The notes below the pieces were generated by a model. It saw only the letters and a list, made by a program, of their open reading frames with translations. It did no database searches and had not been told where the DNA came from. From assembly GCA_030425385.1 (NCBI GenBank), contig JAUIAH010000045.1, forward strand, positions 1-59,273: 59,273 nucleotides of DNA, written 5' to 3'. The stretch is from Verrucomicrobiia bacterium (GTDB lineage Bacteria > Verrucomicrobiota > Verrucomicrobiia > Verrucomicrobiales > DEV007). Positions 9,354 to 18,756 of the stretch are shown piece after piece; position 1 is the stretch's first letter; each line of letters starts with the position of its first letter. The position numbers and the translations under genes were made by a program.

Positions 9354-11234
9354 TCATTTCGTCTTCGTAGGTTTGCGGGTGTTTCCGCGCGGTGGCGCAG
9401 GGCGTCCGGCGAGGTAGGCGAGGCGTTCGTCAATGTAGCGGTTGGAGTGCTTGACCAAACTTTCGTCCACTTTGAGATCATAGCCCGGCTGCCCGTCTTT
9501 GAGCAGGACGGCCGTGTTGAGAATCTCGTTAGTTGCCACTTCCGATGGGGAATCCGTGAGAGCTGCCATGATCCCTGGGCGTGGATCGGCCATCATGGTC
9601 AACCCAAGAAACTCGGCCGCACGGGCGCGGACAGCGACCTCCGGGTCTCGCTGGGCCGCGACCTGCGCGCGTTGACTCAACCCCGCAGCGGCTGGGCCAT
9701 GGGTTGACGCGATGATGTATCCCCAATAACGCTCCCAAGGCTTCTCTGAAGCAACCGCTTTCTCGATACCGGGAGCTGCATCTTCGTAGGGGAGCAACTG
9801 TAGGTCTGTCAATTCCACCAAACGCGCGATTTCAGACTGACGCGCTTGCCCAAATGCTATCGGATCCGCCATGGCATTCGCCACGAGATGGCTCTCTGGA
9901 TAAAAGCTTAAATCCGGCATGCCTGTGACCCACGCGTTGAGCAATTCTCGCATCTCTGACAGCGTCTCCGCAAGATCGCGATTGCCTGCAAGATTGATGG
10001 TTTCGTGAGGATCTCGGCTGAGATCATAGAGAGCCTCTGCCGAGCGCGGCCGGAAGAATTGCTGCTGCACTTCGGTCAATTTGCCCGCTTTGTAAAGGTC
10101 ACGCCACTCCTGGTAAGCGAGCATCTTGTACCGATAGTCATTCTGCAAGCCATCGAAGGTGAATGGCCAATAGCTTCGGACGTATTTGAACGATCCCTTC
10201 CGTACCGTGCGGACAAAGTCGATCTTCTCATCAAACCGATCAGCATACCCATAAGCGACGTCGCGAGAAGCCAAGTCATCTGCCGTCACCCCTTCTCCGA
10301 GAAATGGACGCCCATCGACTTGCGGCGGCACTGGCAGGCCAGCGAGATTCAGCAAGGTCGGACCGAAATCAATGAAACTAACGAAGCCATCAAGACGTTC
10401 CCCGCGTTTATGAGCGATGAGATGCTTCCACTTCTCCGGCACGCGGACTACCAATGGGATGTGAAGACCACTCTCGTAAGCGTAACCCTTGCCGCGAGGC
10501 AAGACCCCGCCATGATCACCGAAGTAGAAGACAAAGGTATTCTCTAACAAACCCGCTTCTTTCAGTTCGGCCAACACCTCACCCACTTGTCTATCGACCG
10601 CTTGGATCCGATCGTGGTAACGGGCATAGGTGTAGCGAAAGGTGGGAGTGTCAGGATGATATGGAGCCAAGACTACAGAAGCGGGATCCGTAGCCGTCTT
10701 CTCGGCAGCCATCGATTCCGCGGAGAAATGGAGCGAACTTTCGTGCGTCGTCGTGTAGGTCCGTTTGTGGAAGAAGGGCTGGTCGGCTTCTCGATCACGC
10801 CAGTGTGCCTGACGCGAGGAGGCGTCCCAGACATCATCACTGGGCGTGGCATTGTAGTCTGTCTTCGATCGGTTTGTTGTGTGATAGCCCGCCGCTCGCA
10901 GATAAGCCGGAAACATCTTCAAGCCTTTGGGCATTGGTGCCATGGCTGATCGCCGATGAAATTGGGTGCCGATTCGCGGACCATAACAACTTGTGATGAG
11001 CGTGGTTCGCGCCACGGAACACACAGGCGCATTGGAGAAGGCATGATTGAAGACCAAGCCGTCCTTGGCCATCTCCTCGATGTGAGGCGTGGGGGCCCCC
11101 GTGGGATCGAAGAGACGAAGGTAGTGCTTCGAATTGTCTTCTGAAAGGATCCACACAAAGTTGGGACGATCCTGAGAGAATCCCGTGAACATCCCGCAGG
11201 AGAGTATTGCCAGTATGAGAGTGAACGGCCGCAT
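9354..11234 (-). CDS. secreted sulfatase with C-terminal repeat-like region
   Basis: 626 residues from the ATG at 11234, which begins a signal peptide (MRPFTLILAILSCGMFTGFSQ); twelve in-frame residues upstream are poor as a start. The sulfatase domain begins with PNFVWILSEDNSKHYLRL, has PVCSVARTTL at the expected nucleophile site and FYFGDHGGVLPRGKG as the second metal block. The nucleophile motif reads CSVAR rather than C-x-P/A-x-R, a variant I associate with heparan-sulfatase-like PVC enzymes. The last 130 residues are helical and resemble HEAT-type repeats, ending in a Pro/Lys/Arg-rich tail. It converges on the dehydratase gene with 23 bases between them and is divergent from the kinase gene at 11283. 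Confidence 0.87.
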   Translation of the reverse strand: MRPFTLILAILSCGMFTGFSQDRPNFVWILSEDNSKHYLRLFDPTGAPTPHIEEMAKDGLVFNHAFSNAPVCSVARTTLITSCYGPRIGTQFHRRSAMAPMPKGLKMFPAYLRAAGYHTTNRSKTDYNATPSDDVWDASSRQAHWRDREADQPFFHKRTYTTTHESSLHFSAESMAAEKTATDPASVVLAPYHPDTPTFRYTYARYHDRIQAVDRQVGEVLAELKEAGLLENTFVFYFGDHGGVLPRGKGYAYESGLHIPLVVRVPEKWKHLIAHKRGERLDGFVSFIDFGPTLLNLAGLPVPPQVDGRPFLGEGVTADDLASRDVAYGYADRFDEKIDFVRTVRKGSFKYVRSYWPFTFDGLQNDYRYKMLAYQEWRDLYKAGKLTEVQQQFFRPRSAEALYDLSRDPHETINLAGNRDLAETLSEMRELLNAWVTGMPDLSFYPESHLVANAMADPIAFGQARQSEIARLVELTDLQLLPYEDAAPGIEKAVASEKPWERYWGYIIASTHGPAAAGLSQRAQVAAQRDPEVAVRARAAEFLGLTMMADPRPGIMAALTDSPSEVATNEILNTAVLLKDGQPGYDLKVDESLVKHSNRYIDERLAYLAGRPAPPRGNTRKPTKTK

Positions 11235-11282
11235 GCCTCTTTCCTGCCACAGCTTCCCCATGGGAGACAAGCGAAACGAACC

Positions 11283-12170
11283 ATGACACCAATCATCCTA
11301 TCAGAACTACAAATGCACCTCAGCCAGGCTCTTGGGAAGACCATTGGTCCCTTGGAATTCCATCCCGTCGGAGGCGGCTGCATCCATGAAAGTGGCATTC
11401 TCAGCAGCGCGAGCAGCGACTTTCGCGCCTTCCTCAAATGGAACTCCGCTGAGCATTTGGCCAGTTTCGAGGCCGAGGCGGATGGTTTATCGGCCCTTGC
11501 CGCCCCTCAAGTGATCCGCGTGCCCCGTCCGCTGCTCCCACCTGGCACCCTGGGCGACCACGCCTACCTCCTCATGGAGGTCATTGCATTGCAGCCGCCT
11601 GTGAAACGAGCGCATTCCGAAAGACAACTGGGGCAGCAATTGGCCGCTCTGCATCGCCAAACGGGCGAAACGTTCGGATGGCCTCGCCACAATGTTATCG
11701 GCGACACGCCGCAGATCAACATCCCCGAGGACGACTGGTTGACTTTCTTTCGGGAACACCGGCTTCGATTCCAGATCGACCGCGCACGAGGCCGTGGCCT
11801 CCTCCTTTCCAACGCCGACACTTTGTTAGAGCGCCTGGAGGAATTCTTTGCATCACACACGCCCGCACCATCGCTCCTTCACGGTGACCTCTGGTCAGGC
11901 AATGTCGGCTATGATGAGACAGGAGCACCCGTTCTCGTTGATCCCGCCGTCTATCATGGTGATCGGGAAACAGATCTCGCCTTCACGACGATGTTTGGAG
12001 GATTCTCCCAGACGTTCTATGAAGCTTACCAGGAAGCGTATCCGCTAGACCAAGGCCACGCGCGCCGACGTGACCTCTACAATCTCTATCATCTTCTCAA
12101 TCACTATAACCTCTTCGGAGGCCACTACGGCTCGGCAGCCGAACAGCGCATTGCTGCTTTGCTCACTTGA
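11283..12170 (+). CDS. fructosamine / ketosamine-3-kinase family protein
   Basis: 295 residues, typical for the fructosamine kinase family. Visible motifs are PVGGGCIHESGIL near the N-terminus (nucleotide loop), the catalytic LLHGDLWSGNVG (Brenner-type HGD) and the metal-binding VDPAVYHGDRETDLA. Family members phosphorylate sugars attached to amines on glycated proteins so that the adduct falls off, a cytoplasmic protein-repair role. No signal peptide. The gene is divergent from the sulfatase with 48 bases between start codons and converges on the metallophosphoesterase gene with an 11-base gap, so it is probably monocistronic. Confidence 0.9.
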   Translation: MTPIILSELQMHLSQALGKTIGPLEFHPVGGGCIHESGILSSASSDFRAFLKWNSAEHLASFEAEADGLSALAAPQVIRVPRPLLPPGTLGDHAYLLMEVIALQPPVKRAHSERQLGQQLAALHRQTGETFGWPRHNVIGDTPQINIPEDDWLTFFREHRLRFQIDRARGRGLLLSNADTLLERLEEFFASHTPAPSLLHGDLWSGNVGYDETGAPVLVDPAVYHGDRETDLAFTTMFGGFSQTFYEAYQEAYPLDQGHARRRDLYNLYHLLNHYNLFGGHYGSAAEQRIAALLT

Positions 12171-12181
12171 GCACGCGTCGG

Positions 12182-14170
12182 CTAATCGGTGTCTAGCGCT
12201 GGGAGGTCTTCCGATGCTAACACCGCGCCTTTGCCAACCGCCACAGCGTGAGCGGCATTGGGGCCATGGTCGATATGAAAGACGCCACCAACGGATTGGT
12301 CTAAATGCAAGAGCAGCACCGTGTCCGCATCGGGCTCGTGACGGTGCCGACGCTCGAAGGATTCACCCTCATAGCGAGCCACTCGGCTGAGGCGGACCTC
12401 ATCGATCTTTCCGCGAAAGTGGCGCGTGGCTTGCCCTCGGCTACTTGGGTCCGCGCCGACGTAGAATGGGTGGGTGTTGAGTTTCCGGGGACCACTGGTG
12501 GCTTTGGTGCCGATGCGTTTCCCATCCACATACAGTCGCACTTCATTCAAGTCGTAAACGCCAGCGATGTGAAACCATTCTCCAATCGCCAATTTGTCAG
12601 GCGTTTGCACAGACTGATAGGAATCCCCTACCAAGACATCAAATTGCAATTGCCCTTCATGAAGGAAGAAGCCGAACTCCGAATTCTCTGTCTTGGCCAG
12701 CACACCGTGAGAACCCTTATTGCCTTCCCCTACCTGAATCCAGGCTTCAAGTGTCAACGGTGATTCCGCCGAGAGTTCCAGGCTTTTGGAATCCAAACGA
12801 AGCGCTCCTTCGCCCCCCAACTGGAGCACTTTGTTATCCCCTGCAGCAAACCACGCCTCTGGCAAGGCGCTGCTCAAGGTGACGGGCATTTCAAACTGCC
12901 GCGATGGGAGCGTGACGCGTGCTCCCGACGCCTCCAGGTAATCGATGTCCAGCGTGAGCGACGGCAAGGCGAATCCCTCCATTGAGGAAGCGCTCCGTTG
13001 CACGCGGAATGCAAGATCTCGCGTTTCATTTGGCGCCAACGTGAGATGACGATGACTGGGCATGATGCGCCAGTCCCCTTGCTTCGGCAACGCCGTGAGG
13101 GTGATCTCGATCGGTTCTGAGGTTGGATTATGACAGCGCGCAGCATACTCCGCGTTGATGGAGCCTTCGGCATCCAGACGTAGCGGGCCATAGGCGGAAG
13201 CGATCGTAAGCGTCCGCAGCGCGTCCAATTCGCCCAGCCGTTCTTTCCCATAGAGCCGCGGATCAATGGCACTTCCCACGGGCAAGATGGCCATCGACAT
13301 CCCTTCGTCACGCACCGTGACGATATTCAAATGATGCACGTAGCCAATCTGGGGCATGTGTCCCGGCATGGAGCCCCCTGTGGTGGCTAGGGCGAAATAC
13401 TCGATCCCGTCTTTGACGCCACCGTAGTTGAGCCGGTGGATATGACCCGCAAAGACCGCACGCACATTTCCCGCTTCCGCCAAGCGCTGGTGCACCTCCG
13501 GCCAATTGCTCTCACGATACTGTGAAAGCCAGCGGGGATGATGAAGAAATACGAAGACTTGTTTAAGATCCTTCATCTCTTTCAGAGACTGGCTAAGCCA
13601 ATCGAGCTGTTCCTGGCTCATCTGTATCTGATCCTTATCCTGGAAGCTCTTCGGCTTGCTGGCATCGCCCGTTTCATCAGTATAGAGCACGAGAAAGCCG
13701 TGATCTTTGTGGGCGAACCAGTACCAGAGCGGACCGAAGTGCTTCTCATAGTTGCCCTCGTGCTCCAACTCAGGCCGCTCCTCTGGGTTCTTGCCCCGCC
13801 AGTAGACATCATGGTTTCCAGCCACAGGAAACCACGGCATGCGCAATTCATTCATCACTCCTCGATACTCGCGCATTTCCTCCATCCACTCTGTCTCCTG
13901 GTTGTACCCATTGATCAGATCACCCACCGTCATGACGAGATCAGGATCGAGCAGATTCGTGTCCTTCACGGCCTGCTCCAGCACCGCAATCCCCTCCGGC
14001 GGTCCACCTGTCCGATCTCCATAGATCACGAAATGGAACATGTCATCCCCCTTGGGTAGCGCGAGGGGGCGCCCAGACCGGGACGTATGGATCCCTTCCT
14101 GGCCGTTGGCAAGGAGGGGCAGATGAACGAGGCAAGCCGCGGCAGAAAGCGAGAGTAGGATCAGGCGCAT
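12182..14170 (-). CDS. exported metallophosphoesterase with C-terminal LamG domain
   Basis: 662 residues from the ATG at 14170, chosen because a signal peptide (MRLILLSLSAAACLVHLPLL) follows; 15 more in-frame residues lie upstream. The N-terminal half is a calcineurin-like phosphoesterase: FVIYGDRTGGP, VMTVGDLINGY, PVAGNHDVYW, FLHHPRW and FAGHIHRLNYG. A beta-rich linker follows, and residues of about 480-640 form a LamG/concanavalin-like domain (LTLEAWIQVG, LYVDGKRIGT, FRGKIDEVRLSRVARY). The combination suggests an exported phosphatase held to a glycan or the envelope by the LamG domain. The substrate is unknown. Confidence 0.87.
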   Translation of the reverse strand: MRLILLSLSAAACLVHLPLLANGQEGIHTSRSGRPLALPKGDDMFHFVIYGDRTGGPPEGIAVLEQAVKDTNLLDPDLVMTVGDLINGYNQETEWMEEMREYRGVMNELRMPWFPVAGNHDVYWRGKNPEERPELEHEGNYEKHFGPLWYWFAHKDHGFLVLYTDETGDASKPKSFQDKDQIQMSQEQLDWLSQSLKEMKDLKQVFVFLHHPRWLSQYRESNWPEVHQRLAEAGNVRAVFAGHIHRLNYGGVKDGIEYFALATTGGSMPGHMPQIGYVHHLNIVTVRDEGMSMAILPVGSAIDPRLYGKERLGELDALRTLTIASAYGPLRLDAEGSINAEYAARCHNPTSEPIEITLTALPKQGDWRIMPSHRHLTLAPNETRDLAFRVQRSASSMEGFALPSLTLDIDYLEASGARVTLPSRQFEMPVTLSSALPEAWFAAGDNKVLQLGGEGALRLDSKSLELSAESPLTLEAWIQVGEGNKGSHGVLAKTENSEFGFFLHEGQLQFDVLVGDSYQSVQTPDKLAIGEWFHIAGVYDLNEVRLYVDGKRIGTKATSGPRKLNTHPFYVGADPSSRGQATRHFRGKIDEVRLSRVARYEGESFERRHRHEPDADTVLLLHLDQSVGGVFHIDHGPNAAHAVAVGKGAVLASEDLPALDTD

Positions 14171-14623
14171 ACGGCATCCTCGGGGTTCAGAAGGAGAGGA
14201 ATCAAGCGGTTTCACGTGTCATCCGCGCGGGGCTCGAACGGTTGACCACGGAGAATTCCTAAGAAATACGAGAAATTTGTGACATCTTTAGAAACAATCG
14301 AGTCCTAAATGCGTTAAGTCTACATAGGAAGGGTGGATTCAGAAGGCACCCAGCCGAGACTTTCTCTAGAAATTCCATAAATTAACAAATAATTATTGTC
14401 TTTGCTGGTACAAATTGGCAAACTTCCATTGACTTAGGCATCCAGCCTGCTTCAAATCCACCCCCCGATTCATCACGATCCTCTAGATTAGCCGCCTGCG
14501 AACAAGATCCCATTAGGGCCTTCCCACTCCCGCTACTTCCCGTAGTTCACGGTCTTAACTGCTCGCTTTCCTGGAGGACCTTCCTGAACGGGACCCCACT
14601 GCAATCCGAACAAACACACAACC
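14171..14623. other. intergenic region upstream of the sigma factor gene
   Basis: About 450 bases between divergent genes. It is much more AT-rich than its surroundings at 14260-14460 (for example around 14380-14400) and has no convincing ORF. It probably holds the promoter of the minus-strand phosphoesterase and a long 5' leader for the sigma factor. A GGAGGA at 14573-14578 is too far from the ATG at 14624 to be its ribosome site. I see no recognisable riboswitch. Confidence 0.5.
14429..14457 (+). promoter_or_regulatory. candidate sigma-70-type promoter for the sigma factor gene
   Basis: TTGACT at 14429-14434 (5 of 6 to the -35 consensus), a 17-base spacer, then TCAAAT at 14452-14457 (4 of 6 to TATAAT). 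It lies in the AT-rich part of the spacer and would leave a leader of roughly 160 bases. Prediction by eye only. Confidence 0.3.
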
Positions 14624-15538
14624 ATGGCAAACCTAGAACTCGACGGCGGCATCAAGATCTATCTGCGAGAGATCGGAAAGACTGCCCTCCTCACCCCAGA
14701 ACAAGAGATTGAACTGGCCGACCGCATCAAAGCAGGCGACCAAGAAGCCCGCGCTCACATGATCCGCGCCAACCTGCGCTTGGTCGTGAAGATTGCGCAG
14801 GACTACGCCAATTACGGCCTCCCTCTCCTGGACCTCATTTCCGAAGGCAACATCGGTCTCATGAAAGCGGTCGAACGCTTTGACCCCAACAAGGGGGGCA
14901 AGTTGAGCACCTACGCCGCCTGGTGGATCAAGCAGTCCATCAAGCGCGCCCTCGCCAACCAGAGTAAGACCATTCGCTTGCCCGTCCACATGGTGGACAA
15001 GATTTCCAAGATGCGCCGTGTGGCGATGTCCATGAGCGAGGAGCTCGGACGCGAGCCCACCGATGATGAGTTGGCAGAAGAAATCGGCATTGACCGCGGC
15101 AAGCTTTCCCAGCTGAAGGCAGCCTCCCTCCGTCCAGCCTCACTCGACGCCCCAATCAGCGACGATGACAGCACTGAGTTCGGAGAGATCGTGGGCGATG
15201 ATAACGCCGATACGCCACTCGAACTCCTCAGCCACAAGAACATGCACGGGCAGCTTGAAGGCTTGCTCAGTGTGTTGGACGATCGTGAGCGCTCCATCAT
15301 TGATGCCCGTTTCGGTCTGAATGGTCAAAAGCCCAAGACCCTCGAGGAAGTGGGCCAAGAATTCGGCGTCACGCGTGAGCGGATTCGCCAGTTGCAGAAC
15401 ATCGCTCTCAAGAAATTGCGCCGAGCCCTCCAGAAGAAAGAGGATCCCGGTCCCCGTCCCGCACGTGGCGTGCAGCCGAAGAGCCTTCCTGACATCGTGA
15501 CAGAGAAGCCTTCTCCCTTCGCCGAAAGCATGGACTAA
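14624..15538 (+). CDS. rpoD: RNA polymerase sigma factor, RpoD/SigA family (compact)
   Basis: 304 residues with regions 1.2, 2, 3 and 4 of sigma-70 but no region 1.1 extension. Region 1.2 is IKIYLREIGKTALLTPEQE (11-29), region 2 includes NLRLVVKIAQDY, LDLISEGNIGLMKAVERF and LSTYAAWWIKQSIKRAL (94-110), and region 4 ends with TLEEVGQEFGVTRERIRQLQ. The size and clean core match the short primary or group 2 sigma factors of PVC bacteria, so it could be the housekeeping factor or a close paralogue. The symbol is therefore tentative. It stands alone, with a long AT-rich leader and a hairpin terminator behind it. Confidence 0.88.
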   Translation: MANLELDGGIKIYLREIGKTALLTPEQEIELADRIKAGDQEARAHMIRANLRLVVKIAQDYANYGLPLLDLISEGNIGLMKAVERFDPNKGGKLSTYAAWWIKQSIKRALANQSKTIRLPVHMVDKISKMRRVAMSMSEELGREPTDDELAEEIGIDRGKLSQLKAASLRPASLDAPISDDDSTEFGEIVGDDNADTPLELLSHKNMHGQLEGLLSVLDDRERSIIDARFGLNGQKPKTLEEVGQEFGVTRERIRQLQNIALKKLRRALQKKEDPGPRPARGVQPKSLPDIVTEKPSPFAESMD

Positions 15539-15563
15539 CACTCTCCAGCATCCAAATAGCTAC

Positions 15564-15600
15564 AAGAGCCCGCCGACGTTCGCGTCTGCGGGTTCTTTGT
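15564..15600 (+). terminator. rho-independent terminator after the sigma factor gene
   Basis: Ten-base stem AAGAGCCCGC (15564-15573) pairs with GCGGGTTCTT (15588-15597), with one G-U pair, followed by TGT. It starts 25 bases after the sigma factor stop codon and also lies just past the 3' end of the minus-strand exbD gene, so it may work in both directions. Confidence 0.7.
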
Positions 15601-15605
15601 TGGTG

Positions 15606-16025
15606 TCAACGCACCTCGATCTCCACCCGCACCGGCACCTCTTTGATCGGGAATCCCTTCGCTGTCAGAATTTCCCACACCTGTAAGATGAGCTGGAGAC
15701 TCACTTTCTCATCAGCCTTGAGATCGAGTTTCGCCTCCGGGAGCGCTTCCTTGAGCTGATCCAAGGCCGCCGGCAGGCCACGGAGATCCACGGGAGCCTC
15801 AGCCAAACGCATCTCGCCGTTGTCCGCCACTTCCAAGGTCACCCGCCGATCCACCTGCGCCTGCGCCGGGAGACTGGTGATCTGCGGGATATCGATGGCC
15901 AACGTTTCACGCTTCTCTGGAAACGTGGTCGTGAGCATGAAGAAGATGAGCAAGATGACCAGAATGTCCATCAAGGGCACGATCGGAATGATCGGCGTAC
16001 GGCGTCGGCGAACGGCGATATGCAT
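15606..16025 (-). CDS. exbD: ExbD/TolR family biopolymer transport protein
   Basis: 139 residues. A short basic cytoplasmic N-terminus is followed by a single membrane segment, PLMDILVILLIFFMLTTTF, with the essential membrane Asp in MDIL, then a periplasmic domain. This is the ExbD/TolR layout. Together with the ExbB-like protein encoded 18 bases upstream and the TonB-like protein before that, it should use the proton gradient to drive outer-membrane receptors. It is the last gene of a tight minus-strand run. Confidence 0.9.
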   Translation of the reverse strand: MHIAVRRRRTPIIPIVPLMDILVILLIFFMLTTTFPEKRETLAIDIPQITSLPAQAQVDRRVTLEVADNGEMRLAEAPVDLRGLPAALDQLKEALPEAKLDLKADEKVSLQLILQVWEILTAKGFPIKEVPVRVEIEVR

Positions 16026-16043
16026 ATGCGAGAGCGATTTCTG

Positions 16044-16640
16044 CTAGCGTGAGACGTGGAAGCGATCGATCGCGTCTTGCAGAATGGTTTCCATCCGCGC
16101 CGTGATCCTATCAATCTTGCGTTGAAAGTAGCCATGCGCAATCACCGCGGGCACCGCCACGACCAAGCCTGCAATCGTCGTGTTCAACGCCTCCGCAATG
16201 CCCCGCGCCATGCCTGTCCCGGAGAGCTGACTGGCGTCGGCACTGCCCAAGCCCGAAAAGACGGTGACCAGACCTGAAACGGTCCCCAACAACCCTAACA
16301 AGGGCGCAATGGTAATGATCACTTCTAGCGTCGACAAGCCCGCCTGGAGTTTCGTCACCTCTTCGCGCGCGGCCGTCTCCGCACGCGACACTGCCGTCAT
16401 GCGATCGGGGGCCACCGTTCCCAGCGCGCGTTGACAGACTCGTGCCAGCGATGAATCTGCTGTCTGCAAACTCGTGCGAATCCCTTCGCGATCTCCCTGG
16501 CTGAGTGCCCGCTGCAGCGCATCCGGCAGCACCTGCCCTTCTCGCAAAGACACCAGGCGATGGACAATCACGGCCACGGCTACTAGCGAGCAGCACAGGA
16601 GCGGGATCATGAAGAGGCTTTCAGTGAGGAAATCAATCAT
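16044..16640 (-). CDS. exbB: MotA/TolQ/ExbB proton channel family protein
   Basis: 198 residues from the ATG at 16640. The frame is open upstream, but that part runs back over the tonB gene, and MIDFLTESLFMIPLLCCSLVAV is the expected first membrane segment. Later segments LEVIITIAPLLGLLGTVSGLV and TTIAGLVVAVPAVIAH are the conserved ExbB/TolQ channel helices. Ten bases separate it from the tonB stop and 18 from exbD. The short length is normal for the ExbB subfamily with few cytoplasmic loops. Confidence 0.9.
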   Translation of the reverse strand: MIDFLTESLFMIPLLCCSLVAVAVIVHRLVSLREGQVLPDALQRALSQGDREGIRTSLQTADSSLARVCQRALGTVAPDRMTAVSRAETAAREEVTKLQAGLSTLEVIITIAPLLGLLGTVSGLVTVFSGLGSADASQLSGTGMARGIAEALNTTIAGLVVAVPAVIAHGYFQRKIDRITARMETILQDAIDRFHVSR

Positions 16641-16650
16641 AACAAAGTGA

Positions 16651-17865
16651 TCAATGGATACGGAAGTTGAACTGGCAAGGGAGATCGCCGCCATCGAGCT
16701 GGTCCACGACTGATTGCGGCATCTCGGGAATGTCCGCCTCGAGGACAGCGTTGAGCGTCTCATTCGTCAGCACAGCATTCTTACCGCGCTTCGACGTGCG
16801 AAGGTTCTGTACTGTCCCATAGCGGTTCAGGGTGAACTCTACCTGTATCTTGACATTAAAACTCATGAATTCACGGCTATTGAACATGCGCATTTGCCAG
16901 GCACGTTCGATCGCCGCCGACACTTCCTTACGGTAGCGTCCTATGGGAGAATTCTCGGCATCGAACGCCGCATAGTTCTTTGCCAGGGCGCCACCCTCCC
17001 GCTGGCTCTTGCGTGTTTCCGATTGAAACGCCGGCACTTGGCGATCCGGTAGAGGCACCGTGGATGGCGCAGGATCCACAGGGACGCCTCCTCCGGGAAC
17101 CGCGCCCGCCATGGACGCGTCTTCGCTAGGTGGCGAATCGGGTTCCTCCGAAGGCCGTTCATGGTTCTCTGGCGCGGTCTCCGCTCCCAGCTGCGATTGC
17201 TCGTCATCGGCAGGCTCGTCGGGCATGTCGTCACTTGGTGAGGGCGACGGTTGCGGCAACGGGATCGCCTCGGCGATCTCTGGCAATGGCTCCGCCACCA
17301 CATTCTCTGGCACTTGCTGAGCCCGAGGCGCGGCGGCAGCAACGGAGGCCGCCGCTTCTCCAGGCTGTCCCCGCACCCTGCCTGGAGTGCCCGGCTGGGC
17401 GACTACCGAAGGGCTTTCTTCTAACAAAGGCCCATCGCGAAAGCGACGCTCTTCCACGTCATTGGTCTCGGTATCCTCCCCCATCACCGCTGGGTCGGAG
17501 GGATCACCCTTTCCGACGTCCTCGGACGCCGCCGTCGTGTTACGATCTGAAATGAAATCAGGCGACTCCGGCGCGACCGCACTTTCTTGATTCGCAGTCG
17601 TTCGGACGAAACCAAGACGTTTCTTGGCCTCCTCCTCCGCGCGCTCTTCCGCTGACGGCTCATCTTCCGCAGCAGCCCCATCGCTCGGTACGATCACCCA
17701 TTCTGCCAATGGCACCACCAGCTCCGTTGTTTGACTCGCAAGAGCCTCATCATCTGCTTCCCGAGCCGCCTCCAACCACTGCACCGCTGGAGGCAGAAGC
17801 ATCCCATGCAAGCCTAACGAAACCACCACCGCCAACACCGGAGAGAGGCGTTGTTCAGCCTTCAT
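16651..17865 (-). CDS. tonB: TonB-like energy-transducing protein
   Basis: 404 residues. Residues about 8-30 form one hydrophobic anchor (LSPVLAVVVSLGLHGMLLPP), as in TonB. A long low-complexity stretch rich in Pro, Glu, Ala, Ser and Asp follows, the usual periplasm-spanning spacer. The last 95 residues look like a TonB/TolA C-terminal domain (YRKEVSAAIERAWQMRM, VQVEFTLNRYGTVQN-like) ending CQFNFRIH. The spacer is acidic rather than Pro/Lys-rich, which is less common, and TolA-like function is an alternative. The gene follows the glycosylase by 21 bases. Confidence 0.82.
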   Translation of the reverse strand: MKAEQRLSPVLAVVVSLGLHGMLLPPAVQWLEAAREADDEALASQTTELVVPLAEWVIVPSDGAAAEDEPSAEERAEEEAKKRLGFVRTTANQESAVAPESPDFISDRNTTAASEDVGKGDPSDPAVMGEDTETNDVEERRFRDGPLLEESPSVVAQPGTPGRVRGQPGEAAASVAAAAPRAQQVPENVVAEPLPEIAEAIPLPQPSPSPSDDMPDEPADDEQSQLGAETAPENHERPSEEPDSPPSEDASMAGAVPGGGVPVDPAPSTVPLPDRQVPAFQSETRKSQREGGALAKNYAAFDAENSPIGRYRKEVSAAIERAWQMRMFNSREFMSFNVKIQVEFTLNRYGTVQNLRTSKRGKNAVLTNETLNAVLEADIPEMPQSVVDQLDGGDLPCQFNFRIH

Positions 17866-17886
17866 AGACGAAGTGGTTTCGGAGAT

Positions 17887-18756
17887 TCATGACGCGCCAA
17901 AGAGGACCTTATCGTGGTGTCTCGCGTAGTGAAATAGATATTGCTGGGCGTAGCCGGCATGGGGCCCGAAGTACCGCCTGGCGTACGCCTGCATCTCCTT
18001 GAGAGGCCATTTCCGCTTCTTCCCCCTCGGCGCGTAAAGATGACTCATCACCCGCTGCACCCACACATCGATTGGGAATGCGGCGAAGCGCCCATACCCG
18101 AAGAGAAGCACGCAATTGGCAATCTTCTCCCCCACCCCGTGCAATTCGCAAAGATGTGCCCGCGCCGCCTCATCATCAAGATTGCTGAGATCGAGACTAA
18201 AGGCGCCGGAAGCCACCCGCGAAGCCGCCAGAGCCAACCCCTTGGCCCGATACCCAAGCCCGCACGCTCGCAACCCCGTTTCTCCCGCCTCTGCTAGCCG
18301 TTCCGGTGTCGGATAGGCATACACCGGCTCACCCTGACAACCATACCGATTGCCGTAGCGCTCGCGCAATGTCAGTGAAATCTGACGTATATGCGGGACC
18401 TGTTTGAGAGATGAGGTGATAAAGGTAGCGAGGCATTCCCAGGGCGGCTGGTGGCAAATGCGCAGTCCTGGTGTGAATGCCAGAGCATCATGCAAATGCG
18501 CATCCTCGGAGGGAAAGCTATCCACGATAGCCTCCAAATCATCTTCCAACCCGAGGTAATGCCGTGCGGTGGCTGCGGTGGTTCCCATCACTTCAAGGAC
18601 CGCTTTCGCAGGATCATGTTCGAAATAAACCGCCTCTTCGCCGAGCGCTCCGAGGTATCCCTTGCCCTTCGGCGTCCAGTGAAATACCTGACCACAATTC
18701 AGCGTCGCCTCTAGATTCAGCGGGGTCCCGCCCAGCGAAAGGCGGAGACGCTTCAT
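17887..18756 (-). CDS. OGG1-type DNA glycosylase/AP lyase
   Basis: 289 residues resembling eukaryote-type 8-oxoguanine DNA glycosylase. The N-terminal domain has LEATLNCGQVFHW, matching the OGG1 start region, and the HhH-GPD core is LHGVGEKIANCVLLFGYGRF followed by FPIDVWV. Lys211 in GVGEK aligns with the catalytic Lys of OGG1, and Asp230 in PIDVW with the catalytic Asp. It should remove oxidised guanine and nick the abasic site. Its ATG overlaps the rex stop by 4 bases (ATGA), so it is translationally coupled to the redox sensor, which fits an oxidative-stress theme. Confidence 0.9.
   Translation of the reverse strand: MKRLRLSLGGTPLNLEATLNCGQVFHWTPKGKGYLGALGEEAVYFEHDPAKAVLEVMGTTAATARHYLGLEDDLEAIVDSFPSEDAHLHDALAFTPGLRICHQPPWECLATFITSSLKQVPHIRQISLTLRERYGNRYGCQGEPVYAYPTPERLAEAGETGLRACGLGYRAKGLALAASRVASGAFSLDLSNLDDEAARAHLCELHGVGEKIANCVLLFGYGRFAAFPIDVWVQRVMSHLYAPRGKKRKWPLKEMQAYARRYFGPHAGYAQQYLFHYARHHDKVLFGAS

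Noticed and set aside
14216-14623. Small RNA or riboswitch in the long leader of the sigma factor gene
   Set aside because: No recognisable conserved fold or terminator; only AT-richness and a weak promoter could be seen.
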